Source: Nannocystaceae bacterium
GTDB taxonomy: Bacteria; Myxococcota_A; Polyangia; Nannocystales; Nannocystaceae
DNA: 64,000 bases
Direction of reading: 5' to 3'
NCBI GenBank assembly: GCA_019694555.1
Contig: JAIBBS010000002.1
Span: 54,046 to 118,045, forward strand
Shown: in pieces, positions 30,626 through 38,078 of the stretch
Layout: every line of letters starts with the position of its first letter
Numbering within the stretch: position 1 is the first letter of the stretch
Position numbers and translations under genes: made by a program
The notes under the pieces: generated by a model
Database searches by the model: none
Seen by the model: the letters and a program-made list of their open reading frames with translations, nothing else
What the model was told of the DNA's origin: nothing

Positions 30626-31921
30626 ATGCAGCGACGCTCGTGGGCGATGGCGATGGCGATGGCGGTGGCTGGTTGCGGGTCTTCGAGCGCCGGGGAGTCC
30701 GACGCCATGTCGGACGCCAGCAGTGGCTCGACGGCCGACGACGGCAACCATGCCGGTGGATCCGGCGACGATGGCTCGAGCGGTGCCGACTCGGGCGACT
30801 GCATCGACGGCGACGGCGACGGCTTCACCGACGTGGCATGCGGCGGCAACGACTGCGACGACGCCACCGCGACGATCCACCCGCAAGCACCCGACGCAGG
30901 CTGGGGCTCGGTCGCCATCGCGCCGCGAGCCGCCGCCGATGCCGATGTCGCCGTCGCCATCGACGGCGACAGCCTGCGCTCGATCGCGGTCGGCGTCGAG
31001 CCGGGCGTGGTCACACTCGGACACTACGTCGAGGGCGTGTGGTCGTTCGTGCAACAGCCCGCGACGGCGCCACGCGACGTCGAGATCCTCGTGAGCGACC
31101 AGGGCTCTGTCCACGCGGCGTTCGTCGACGGCGACGTCGTCTTCGCCGGAGAGCTCGCGCCCGACGACAGCTGGGAGTTCACGGCGATCCCGACGCTGCC
31201 GGGCGGGGTCGCCGGCATCTCGCTGAGTTGGATGCTCATGCTCAGCAACGTTCCGACCGTGCCCGCGCCGGCGGTGTTGGTGGCTCGCGAGGGCGAGTCG
31301 TTCTATTGGATCACGTCCGGGATGGGAACGTGGGAGAGCTTCGAGTATGGCTACGAGCAATGGCGCGGCACGAACCCCGACGTCGCCGCGTACGACGACG
31401 CGAAGCAGCAATTGATCGTCACGTACGAAGACGGGACCACGCGGGTCACCCGCGACGTGCCGTTCACCACGCCCCAGGTCGAAACCTACCCGGACGCGGC
31501 GCCCGGCGCTGCGATCCTCGTGCGCGCGTCGCAGTACTACGTGGTGTACCCGACCGCATCGGGCGAGATCTGGCACGCGCAGTCGGAGGCCGAGCACGAG
31601 AACCGGCCGATCGCTGGCGAGGACGGGCAAGCGATCCACGGCGAGGCCATCGATCTGCAGCGCTCGGCGATCCACGACGAGACCTACCACGCGAGCATCG
31701 GCGGGCCGGCGCTGCGCCACGTCCTGGCCACGCAGATCACCTCGCCGGTGCGATTCGCGATCGAGACCATCGACGACGTCGCGACCGATCGCACCGCCAT
31801 CGCCGCGACGACCGACGACGTCGTCGACATCCTCTACTGGACGCCAGACGAGCTCCGCCACGCCGCGCTGCGCCCCGGCAACGGCATCGACGACGACTGC
31901 GACGGCGCGCACGACGGCTGA
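30626..31921 (+). CDS. Lipoprotein with MopE-like motif and propeller-like body
   Basis: 431 residues. Signal peptide with lipobox AVAGC (Cys17), whose codons form a GCGATG microsatellite (Met-Ala repeats). After a Ser/Gly/Asp linker comes the MopE-type motif DGDGFTDVACGGNDCDDA..TIHP, and the protein ends NGIDDDCDGAHDG, the second half of the same motif type. Between them lie repeated beta-strand units (IAVGVEPGVVTLGHYVEGVW; ATDRTAIAATTDDVVDILYW), possibly a beta-propeller. The linkage to calcium or copper is only by family analogy. Divergent from the low-complexity gene with 243 bases between. Confidence 0.75.
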   Translation: MQRRSWAMAMAMAVAGCGSSSAGESDAMSDASSGSTADDGNHAGGSGDDGSSGADSGDCIDGDGDGFTDVACGGNDCDDATATIHPQAPDAGWGSVAIAPRAAADADVAVAIDGDSLRSIAVGVEPGVVTLGHYVEGVWSFVQQPATAPRDVEILVSDQGSVHAAFVDGDVVFAGELAPDDSWEFTAIPTLPGGVAGISLSWMLMLSNVPTVPAPAVLVAREGESFYWITSGMGTWESFEYGYEQWRGTNPDVAAYDDAKQQLIVTYEDGTTRVTRDVPFTTPQVETYPDAAPGAAILVRASQYYVVYPTASGEIWHAQSEAEHENRPIAGEDGQAIHGEAIDLQRSAIHDETYHASIGGPALRHVLATQITSPVRFAIETIDDVATDRTAIAATTDDVVDILYWTPDELRHAALRPGNGIDDDCDGAHDG

Positions 31922-32078
31922 CGCCGCCTGCCCTGGCGCGCCGGTGGACCACGGCGCCGAATTCGCCCGCGCCGCCCGCCCGCCTTCGCGATCGGCGGCA
32001 GGCCGGGCGAAGCCGGCGCGCGCGTGCTAGACCGGTGCTCAGGAGACCGCCGCCACGTTCGCCTCACTGCTCGCGGCC

Positions 32079-32798
32079 ATGACCATCGCCGGTGCGTTCT
32101 GGGTGGGCGTGCTGGCCGCTCGGCGTCTGCGCGACTGGGGCGAGGGTCGGCGCGCGATCGAGGACGGACATGCGCCGCTGATGCTCGCGACCGGCAACGG
32201 CACGGCCCCGGACGATGCCCGCACGCGGCGGATCCGGGCGCTGGTCGCCGACCGCCTGCGTCAGGATCGCGGTCGCCCCGTCACCGCTCCCATGGCACGC
32301 GTCCAAGCCGGCCCCGAAGCCGAACCCGTCGATCTCGAGCTCGCGACCCTACGCCAAGGCGACGTCGTCGCCATCGACTGCGGCGATCCCGAGATCGACG
32401 GCGACTACATCGTCGACGGCATGGTGTTGCTGCGCGAAGGCGGGCAGACCACCGTCGTCGCGGTGATGCAGGACGCGGGGCGTCGCGCGTGGCTCGTGGG
32501 GCCGCCCGGCAGCCCCGACTGGTACCTCGTGCAGCCGCGCACCGGCCATGGTCTGTCGGGCGAGCCACCGCGCAACATCACCCGCGATCGCGGCAGCTTC
32601 TCGCTGCAGCGCCGCGGCCAGGCCAGCGCCGCATGCACCGGCCTGCACGATCGCCCCGAGCTGCCGCGCGTGGCGACGTACCTCTACACCGGTGGCGGTC
32701 GCGACGTGCTGTGGCTCGAGCGCTGGGACCACGAGGTCCTGCTCGGCGAGGGCAAGGCCATCGACGCGACCGCGGTCAGCTTCCTACCCGGCAGCTGA
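32079..32798 (+). CDS. Single-pass membrane protein, DUF4178-like
   Basis: 239 residues. A short N-terminal hydrophobic segment (MTIAGAFWVGVLAARRL) is followed by two beta-rich halves: LATLRQGDVVAIDCGDPEID... and VATYLYTGGGRDVLWLERWD. These resemble the DUF4178 fold, but the match is weak. ATG at 32079 lacks a Shine-Dalgarno site; CTG at 32067 in frame would extend it by four residues. It converges with the Cys-rich lipoprotein gene, leaving 18 bases. Function unknown. Confidence 0.6.
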   Translation: MTIAGAFWVGVLAARRLRDWGEGRRAIEDGHAPLMLATGNGTAPDDARTRRIRALVADRLRQDRGRPVTAPMARVQAGPEAEPVDLELATLRQGDVVAIDCGDPEIDGDYIVDGMVLLREGGQTTVVAVMQDAGRRAWLVGPPGSPDWYLVQPRTGHGLSGEPPRNITRDRGSFSLQRRGQASAACTGLHDRPELPRVATYLYTGGGRDVLWLERWDHEVLLGEGKAIDATAVSFLPGS

Positions 32799-32816
32799 CC
32801 GCGACGCGCCCACGGG

Positions 32817-34544
32817 TCACTGCGTGACCTGGACGTTGTCGATCAGCAGCAGGAAGTCGTCGTTGGCGACGTTGCGCCACGCGATGTAGATCGGCATGCC
32901 CGCGTACGCCGACAGGTCGACCATGTGGTTGGTGAAGTCCTGCGCCTCGTTGTCGACGCTGAACAGCGCCGCGTTGGCGGTGAAGTCGGCAGGGTCGGTG
33001 GTCGCGGTCGAGACCCGGACCTCGTAGCCGTCGGCGTACATCATGTCCGGCGCCATGCCGTCCCAGCTCAGCGTGCTGGTGGCGCTGGGCGTGAACTGCG
33101 GCGAGATCAGCCAGTCGTCGGACTGACCCGCGGGCGTGTAGTACGAGGTGCTGTACGCCGCGAAGTTGGTGCCCGGCTCGATCTGGTCGGCGACCACCCA
33201 CGCCGCATTCACGTACGCGACCTGGTTGGCGGGCGTGTGGCCGTCGACGTCGTTGAGCGTCCAGCCCGGCACGAACACGCCCTCCTCGAAGTCCTCGTCG
33301 AGCAGCAGCCCCGCCGAGGCCCAGTGGCAGTGCTGATCGTCGACGCACTCCATGCCGTCGGGGCAGGTCTGCCCGGCGCTGCAGTCGAGGTAGCAGCTCG
33401 CGGCGCCCAGACCGATGTCGCCGCACGCGACCGGTGCGTCGCCGGTGGCCGGCGCTTCGGGGCAATCGCTCGGCATCGTGCAGTCGGGCTCGCTGCACAC
33501 GCCGCCGCTGGCGTCGTCGACACACTGCTCACCCATCGCGCAGGTCTCGTCGGGGTTGTTGGCGCAGTCGCCGTAGCCCGGCACCTCCGGCGGCGGCGGA
33601 GCCATGACCTCCCAGATGCAGAGGTTGTTGCCCACGCAGATCATCCCGTCGGGACACATCTCGCCACCCGAGCAGTCGAGCACGCAGAAGTTGTCGCCCA
33701 TGCCGCTGAGGTCGATGCACGCCGGCGGCGCGGTGCCGCCGGGCGCGGCGGAGCAATCGGTCGCGTCGGTGCAGTTCTCGCCGCAGACGCCGACGGTCGG
33801 ATTCATGGTGTCGTCCACGATGCACACGCCGCCATCGCACATCGCCTGCGGGTTGACGCAGTCGCCGTAGGGGCCCACGCCCTGCGGCTCCTCGCCCCAG
33901 AAGCAGAGCGTGCCGGCGAAGCAGTACATGCCATCGGGGCAATCGCCGCCGCCGCCGCAATCGATGTAGCAGTCGTTGTCGCCCTCGCCGGTGAGGTCCG
34001 AACAGGTGACCTGGGCCTCGAAGCCGGCCGGCGGCTGCGGGCAATCGCAGGTCTCGGTGCAGGTGAAGAAGCACGCGCCCGCGGTCGGCGTGCCGGTGTT
34101 GTCGACCAGGCACTGGCCCGCGTCGCTCATGCACGCGGTGTTGTCGACCATGTTGTCGTCGGTCACGCAGTCGCCGTAGGCGCCCTCGCCCCACTGCGCA
34201 CAGCCGTTGGGCTCGCCGATGCACAGACACTCGATACAGCTCTGGCCCGGCAGACAGTCGCCGTCGACCTGGCAATCGCCCATGCAGCCGCCGGTGCTGC
34301 TGCTGCCGCTGCTGTCGGCCACGGTGGGATCGGTCGAGCTCGAAGCGTCGGTGGCGCTTGCGCTCGCGGTCATCGTGGCGCTCGCGCTGTCGGTGTCGCT
34401 GGCCGACACTGTGCTGGTGCCGCTGTCGCCGGATCCGCCGGTGCTCTCGTCACCGTTGGTGGTGGCACTGCCGTCGTTGTTGCACGCGACGACGAGCGCC
34501 AGGGTGGTCGAAGCCAGGCTGACGGAAAGGCGAGTCCGCATCAT
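32817..34544 (-). CDS. Cys-rich repeat lipoprotein with cleaved-adhesin/MAM-like C-terminal domain
   Basis: 575 residues. Lipobox ALVVAC (Cys21), then ~60 residues of Ser/Thr/Asp-rich linker. Four Cys-rich modules follow, each with YGDC... and PDGM.C signatures (CPDGMYCFAGTLCFWGEEP; CPDGMICVGNNLCIWEVMA; CPDGMECVDDQHCHWASAG). The last ~170 residues look like a choice-of-anchor J/cleaved-adhesin domain (FEEGVFVPGWTLNDVDGH; DDWLISPQFTPSATSTLSW). Presumed surface-exposed adhesin or carbohydrate binder; unproven. A TAGCAT box lies six bases before the ATG. Confidence 0.8.
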   Translation of the reverse strand: MMRTRLSVSLASTTLALVVACNNDGSATTNGDESTGGSGDSGTSTVSASDTDSASATMTASASATDASSSTDPTVADSSGSSSTGGCMGDCQVDGDCLPGQSCIECLCIGEPNGCAQWGEGAYGDCVTDDNMVDNTACMSDAGQCLVDNTGTPTAGACFFTCTETCDCPQPPAGFEAQVTCSDLTGEGDNDCYIDCGGGGDCPDGMYCFAGTLCFWGEEPQGVGPYGDCVNPQAMCDGGVCIVDDTMNPTVGVCGENCTDATDCSAAPGGTAPPACIDLSGMGDNFCVLDCSGGEMCPDGMICVGNNLCIWEVMAPPPPEVPGYGDCANNPDETCAMGEQCVDDASGGVCSEPDCTMPSDCPEAPATGDAPVACGDIGLGAASCYLDCSAGQTCPDGMECVDDQHCHWASAGLLLDEDFEEGVFVPGWTLNDVDGHTPANQVAYVNAAWVVADQIEPGTNFAAYSTSYYTPAGQSDDWLISPQFTPSATSTLSWDGMAPDMMYADGYEVRVSTATTDPADFTANAALFSVDNEAQDFTNHMVDLSAYAGMPIYIAWRNVANDDFLLLIDNVQVTQ

Positions 34545-34550
34545 CGGCCG

Positions 34551-34556
34551 ATGCTA
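34551..34556 (-). promoter_or_regulatory. Putative -10 box (TAGCAT)
   Basis: TAGCAT followed by CGGCCG and then ATG at 34544. The 6-base gap predicts a leaderless transcript. Confidence 0.4.
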
Positions 34557-34622
34557 TGCCAGCCGGGCATCGCCGCGCCAGGGTGCGACCCGGGGTGCGC
34601 GCCGCGGCGGTCGCAAGGCGCG

Positions 34623-35624
34623 TCAGGCGCTGGACCGACGACCGTTGGCGGCTGCGCGCGGCGGCGTGGCGTGCTGCGCGAGCCAGGCCTGCAGCTGCGC
34701 CAGCGTGAACGGCTTCGCGAGCGCGCCATCGATCGCGCGGAGCTGACCCGGATCGAGCTGCGCGCCGGAGACCAACAGCACCGGGCACGCATGGCCCGCC
34801 GCGCGCACGCGCTCGGCGAGCTGCACGCCGCTCATGCCCGGCATCTCGAGATCGGTGACGATGCCCGCCGGCGCGCCGGACTCGCAGATCGCCTGCCACG
34901 CGGCGCGGCCGTCGGCGAAGCCCACCACCGGCAGCCCCGCGCGGCGGGCCGCGGTCTCGATCACCGTGCGCACGCTATCGTCGTCGTCGACCACGACCCA
35001 ACGCCCGCGCGTGATCGCGGACGCGAGCTTCGTAGGCGCACGCGTGCTCGCGTCGACGTGCACGCCCACGGCGCGCAGCGGCTTGCCGTTGGCGTCGCGC
35101 GCGGTGATGCGACCGCGATCGACGATGGTGCGCCAGCTACCGTCGGCCGCACGCAGTCGCACGCGCGCTTCGTACTCGTCGACCATGCCGTCGACCATCG
35201 CGTCGACGCGGGCGCGGACCGCCGCGAGATCATCGGGGTGCACGAGCTTGCCCCACGCCGACAACGTCGAGTCGATGTCGCCGGCGCCGTAGCCGAGCAT
35301 GGTCGCGCACACCGGGCTGTAGTCGATGCGTGCGTTCTTCAGATCCCACTGCCACGTGCCGACCGCGGCGAGCTCGACTGCCTGACGCAGGCGCTCGAGC
35401 TCGAGAGCCTGTCGCTCGATCTGCGACGAGACGCTCGCGGCCCGATCGACGCCCTGGGCCCGCACGCGCAGGCCCAGCAGCAGCGACGCGACCGCGCACA
35501 GTCCGGCTGCCGCCGCCGCGACGCCGTGCAGGCCCATGGCCACCGCCACGGCACCGCAGGCGCAGGCGCCCGCGAGACCCGCGAAGGCGCGCAGCGGCAC
35601 CACGCGATCGACCGCCGTGGACAC
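34623..35624 (-). CDS. Orphan TM-PAS-receiver protein
   Basis: 333 residues from a GTG at 35624. Two membrane helices (residues ~9-47) are followed by a PAS domain (LAAVGTWQWDLKNARIDYSP to IVDRGRITARDANGKPLRAV) and a C-terminal receiver domain. The receiver has the acidic pocket VVVDDDD, phospho-acceptor Asp in TDLEMPGMSG, and the Lys of AKPF. No histidine kinase or output domain is present, so it probably receives phosphate from a kinase elsewhere. A TAGCGT box at 35635-35640 overlaps an alternative GTG at 35636 and favours the chosen start. Confidence 0.7.
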   Translation of the reverse strand: MSTAVDRVVPLRAFAGLAGACACGAVAVAMGLHGVAAAAAGLCAVASLLLGLRVRAQGVDRAASVSSQIERQALELERLRQAVELAAVGTWQWDLKNARIDYSPVCATMLGYGAGDIDSTLSAWGKLVHPDDLAAVRARVDAMVDGMVDEYEARVRLRAADGSWRTIVDRGRITARDANGKPLRAVGVHVDASTRAPTKLASAITRGRWVVVDDDDSVRTVIETAARRAGLPVVGFADGRAAWQAICESGAPAGIVTDLEMPGMSGVQLAERVRAAGHACPVLLVSGAQLDPGQLRAIDGALAKPFTLAQLQAWLAQHATPPRAAANGRRSSA

Positions 35625-35634
35625 GATGCCTGCC

Positions 35635-35640
35635 ACGCTA
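35635..35640 (-). promoter_or_regulatory. Putative -10 box (TAGCGT), start-deciding
   Basis: TAGCGT lies 10 bases before GTG 35624. It overlaps the GTG at 35636, so if it is a promoter element the shorter start is used. Confidence 0.3.
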
Positions 35641-35764
35641 CGCGGCGTTGCGGCCACGGCGCGGTGAGCGACACCACAGTCTGTCTGCGAAATCGTCGCA
35701 GCGCGGTGGCCGAACGGCCATCGCGCCGCCGAACCCTCGTCGATGTGCGCGGCTTTGTCCCCGA

Positions 35765-36292
35765 TCAATGCGCGGGAATCACCAACACCGGGCAGGGCGA
35801 TTCACGGATCACCCGGTCGGCGGTGCTGCCGACGAAGAACCGCGCCACGCGGGAGCGGCCGCTCGCGGCCATGACGATCAGGTCCGCGCCGGTGCGCTCG
35901 GCCTCGTCGAGCACGCACTGGGCCGGGTGACCCGGCCCCACCGCGTACTCCACCGGCAGGCCCGGGCACAGCTGCTCCTTGAGGTGCTGCAGCGCCGCCA
36001 GCGAGGTCGCGCGGGCCTTGTTCTCGATCTCCTCGATGACACCGCTGGGCAGCGACACCGGGCCCGTGTACATGGCCGTCGAGTGCATCGGCGGCGTCGC
36101 GTGCAGCATCACGATGGTGCCCTTGCTGCCGCGCGCCACGGTGGCGGCCATCGAAACCGCGCGCAACGACGCGGGCGAGAACTCCACCGACTGCGCACCT
36201 GCAGAGACCGCGGTGCCCCGCTCGATGGCTTCGTCGCTCGCGGGCTCGAAGTCGACGGGGACGAGGATGCGTTGGAAGTGCTGGCCGTCCAT
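35765..36292 (-). CDS. Universal stress protein (UspA family)
   Basis: 175 residues. The start MDGQHFQRILVPVDFEPASD and the end VGSTADRVIRESPCPVLVIP are characteristic of the family. Asp14 and the C-terminal G-S-T-x-D region are present; the glycine pattern of the ATP-binding type (GxxG) is not intact (SGRSRVARFFVGS), so ATP binding is doubtful. Cytoplasmic. A TACGCT box precedes the ATG by 11 bases. Confidence 0.88.
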   Translation of the reverse strand: MDGQHFQRILVPVDFEPASDEAIERGTAVSAGAQSVEFSPASLRAVSMAATVARGSKGTIVMLHATPPMHSTAMYTGPVSLPSGVIEEIENKARATSLAALQHLKEQLCPGLPVEYAVGPGHPAQCVLDEAERTGADLIVMAASGRSRVARFFVGSTADRVIRESPCPVLVIPAH

Positions 36293-36303
36293 CGTTGGCT
36301 CGC

Positions 36304-36309
36304 AGCGTA
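36304..36309 (-). promoter_or_regulatory. Putative -10 box (TACGCT) for the universal stress gene
   Basis: TGC-TACGCT lies 11 bases before the ATG at 36292, leaving a leader of about five bases. Confidence 0.35.
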
Positions 36310-36585
36310 GCAGGCCCGGGCGGCAGGCGGGCCGTGGGCGCCGGGATCGCCGGCGCACAGGTTGCACGGCTGGCGGTGCGGGCCGACCACGGATCGCCCG
36401 CGCGGGGACCCCTCGTCGCGCGTGGCCGCATCGCGGCACGCTCGAGCTCGCGGACGAATCGCTCCCGCGCGGACGCGACGCGCCGCTGCGGGTGACCGCG
36501 ACGAGCACGAGCCACGCCGGCACCTCGCGGCGCGCCGCCACGCGTGGGTTGCCGCGCCCACCGCCGCATGCCAGCATGAGCGACG

Positions 36586-36879
36586 ATGAAGGGCTGGATC
36601 GGCTGGGTCCTGCTCGGGCTCTCGCTCGTCGTCGCGGTCGCGGGGTGGCGCAACGCCCAGCCCGAGCCCGAGACCGAGGCGCAATCGCGGCAGCACGCCT
36701 GCAATGCGCCCGGCTGCACGGTGCAGGGCGAGCGCCCCAGCGTGGTGCGCACCGACATCGCGCGGCGTCAGTACCAGTGGAACACGTCGAGCGGGCCGGT
36801 GACGGTGACGTGCAAGCGTCGGATGTGGATCGCCGGCGCCTGGGAGTGCACCGCCACCGCAGGCGCGATGGCGCAGTGA
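36586..36879 (+). CDS. Small secreted or anchored protein, unknown
   Basis: 97 residues. A hydrophobic N-terminal segment (WIGWVLLGLSLVVAVAGW) acts as an anchor or signal. The mature part has four cysteines (HACNAPGCTVQG; VTVTCKRRMWIAGAWECTA) that could form two disulfides, suggesting a small periplasmic domain. No family recognised. It converges with the somatomedin/Kazal gene, leaving 7 bases. Codon use supports a real gene. Confidence 0.6.
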   Translation: MKGWIGWVLLGLSLVVAVAGWRNAQPEPETEAQSRQHACNAPGCTVQGERPSVVRTDIARRQYQWNTSSGPVTVTCKRRMWIAGAWECTATAGAMAQ

Positions 36880-36886
36880 CGCGCGA

Positions 36887-37513
36887 TCAGGCCGGCACGC
36901 AGATGCCGCCGCAATCGGCACCGCCGTTGGCGGGATCGCAGCCATCGTCGGGGTTGTCGACGCACTGCTGGCCCTCGGGGCACTGCAGGTTGCCGAAGCC
37001 GCCGCAGAAGGTCGGCTCGCTGACGCACTCGCCCTCGTGCGCGACGCTGGTGCCGGCACCGGCAGCGTGGCACGAGTTGCTGTACGTCTGGCCGTCGCAG
37101 CCGCACACGGGCTTGAACAGCGCGATGCAGACCTCGGGCTTGATCAAGCACTCGCCCATTTGATCGGCCGCACCGCAGTTCTGCTCCGCGGTGTACGAGC
37201 AGAACTCGCCGTCGTCGCACTGCAGGCCAGCGAAACCACCGCAGGCCTGGCCCTCGGGCTCGGGCAGCTCGATGCCACACACGTCGTCGGCGTCGCTGCA
37301 GCAATCACCGAACTCGACGCAGGCCTCGTCGCACCAGCAGTTGCCGCGACCCTTGCCGCCGCAGCGGGGCTTGCCGCTCTTGCTGAGGCAGCTGCCGACG
37401 AGGTCGGCCTTGCCGATGCCACCGCGGTCGGCCTCGGCGTCGGTCGAGCCGCCGCTGGTGACGGTGCAGGCGGCGAACAGGGGGAACAGCAGGCCGAGCA
37501 GGGATGCGCGCAT
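36887..37513 (-). CDS. Lipoprotein with somatomedin-B-like and Kazal domains
   Basis: 208 residues. Lipobox LFAAC (Cys16). Residues ~42-79 match the somatomedin B disulfide pattern (CWCDEACVEFGDCCSDADD). Residues 121-163 are a Kazal-type domain (CIALFKPVCGCDGQTYSNSC), a fold usually associated with serine-protease inhibition. Two CGGFxxLQC segments (91-99 and after 168) bracket the Kazal unit. Both folds are far better known from animals. Surface location is inferred from the lipobox. Confidence 0.8.
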   Translation of the reverse strand: MRASLLGLLFPLFAACTVTSGGSTDAEADRGGIGKADLVGSCLSKSGKPRCGGKGRGNCWCDEACVEFGDCCSDADDVCGIELPEPEGQACGGFAGLQCDDGEFCSYTAEQNCGAADQMGECLIKPEVCIALFKPVCGCDGQTYSNSCHAAGAGTSVAHEGECVSEPTFCGGFGNLQCPEGQQCVDNPDDGCDPANGGADCGGICVPA

Positions 37514-37678
37514 GGTCGAGGGGACTCCGGTCCGGGGGTTCGAGCCCGGCCCCGTGCAAGGGGTGGGACACCGACCGACATTGACCTCGCCATTGAAATC
37601 GCTTGCGAATTCCGGCGTCTTCCACGCCGCGCCGTGGCCACGCGCGACGGCGCGCGGCAACCGTCGTCGCCAGGTCGA

Positions 37679-38056
37679 TCACGGCGTGGCCGCGAGCGCG
37701 ACCTCCGGCGCGAGCCAGGCCGCCATGCTCGCGAGCACGAACACGATCGCGGTCGCGATCACGATGCGGCGGCCTCGCTCGAGCACGACCGCACGCAGGC
37801 ACGCGTCGACGATCGGCTCGCTGCCGCGGTCGAGGTCCTGCCGCCCGCGCAGCGCCAGGATCGCGCAGGTGTTCGCGGCGGCCTGCAGCGCGCAGAAGCA
37901 GGCCGCGGTCGCGAGCGTGACGATCACGGCGCGGGTCCAGCCGCACGGCGCGTCGCACCATGCCGCCAGGGCCAGCGCCGTGCTCGCAGCGGCGGCGCCC
38001 TCGATGGCGCGGATGCATCGTTGCCTGGGCCCGAGGTTCCCGCTGCACTCGACCAT
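37679..38056 (-). CDS. Small multi-pass membrane protein, unknown
   Basis: 125 residues with about three hydrophobic segments (AAAASTALALAAWCDAPCGW; AVIVTLATAACFCALQAAAN; IVIATAIVFVLASMAAWLA). Cysteines occur in and next to the helices (MVECSGNLGPRQRC; AWCDAPCGW). No family recognised. ATG at 38056 is the natural start; the upstream frame is antisense to rlmKL. It is 22 bases downstream of the rlmKL stop on the same strand, so it is probably co-transcribed. Confidence 0.55.
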   Translation of the reverse strand: MVECSGNLGPRQRCIRAIEGAAAASTALALAAWCDAPCGWTRAVIVTLATAACFCALQAAANTCAILALRGRQDLDRGSEPIVDACLRAVVLERGRRIVIATAIVFVLASMAAWLAPEVALAATP

Positions 38057-38078
38057 TCGAGCGGTGTACGTCGGACGC

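Noticed and set aside
37525..37560. tRNA T-arm-like CCGGGGGTTCGAGCCCGG
   Set aside because: The loop is eight bases or needs a bulge, and no anticodon or acceptor arm fits around it.
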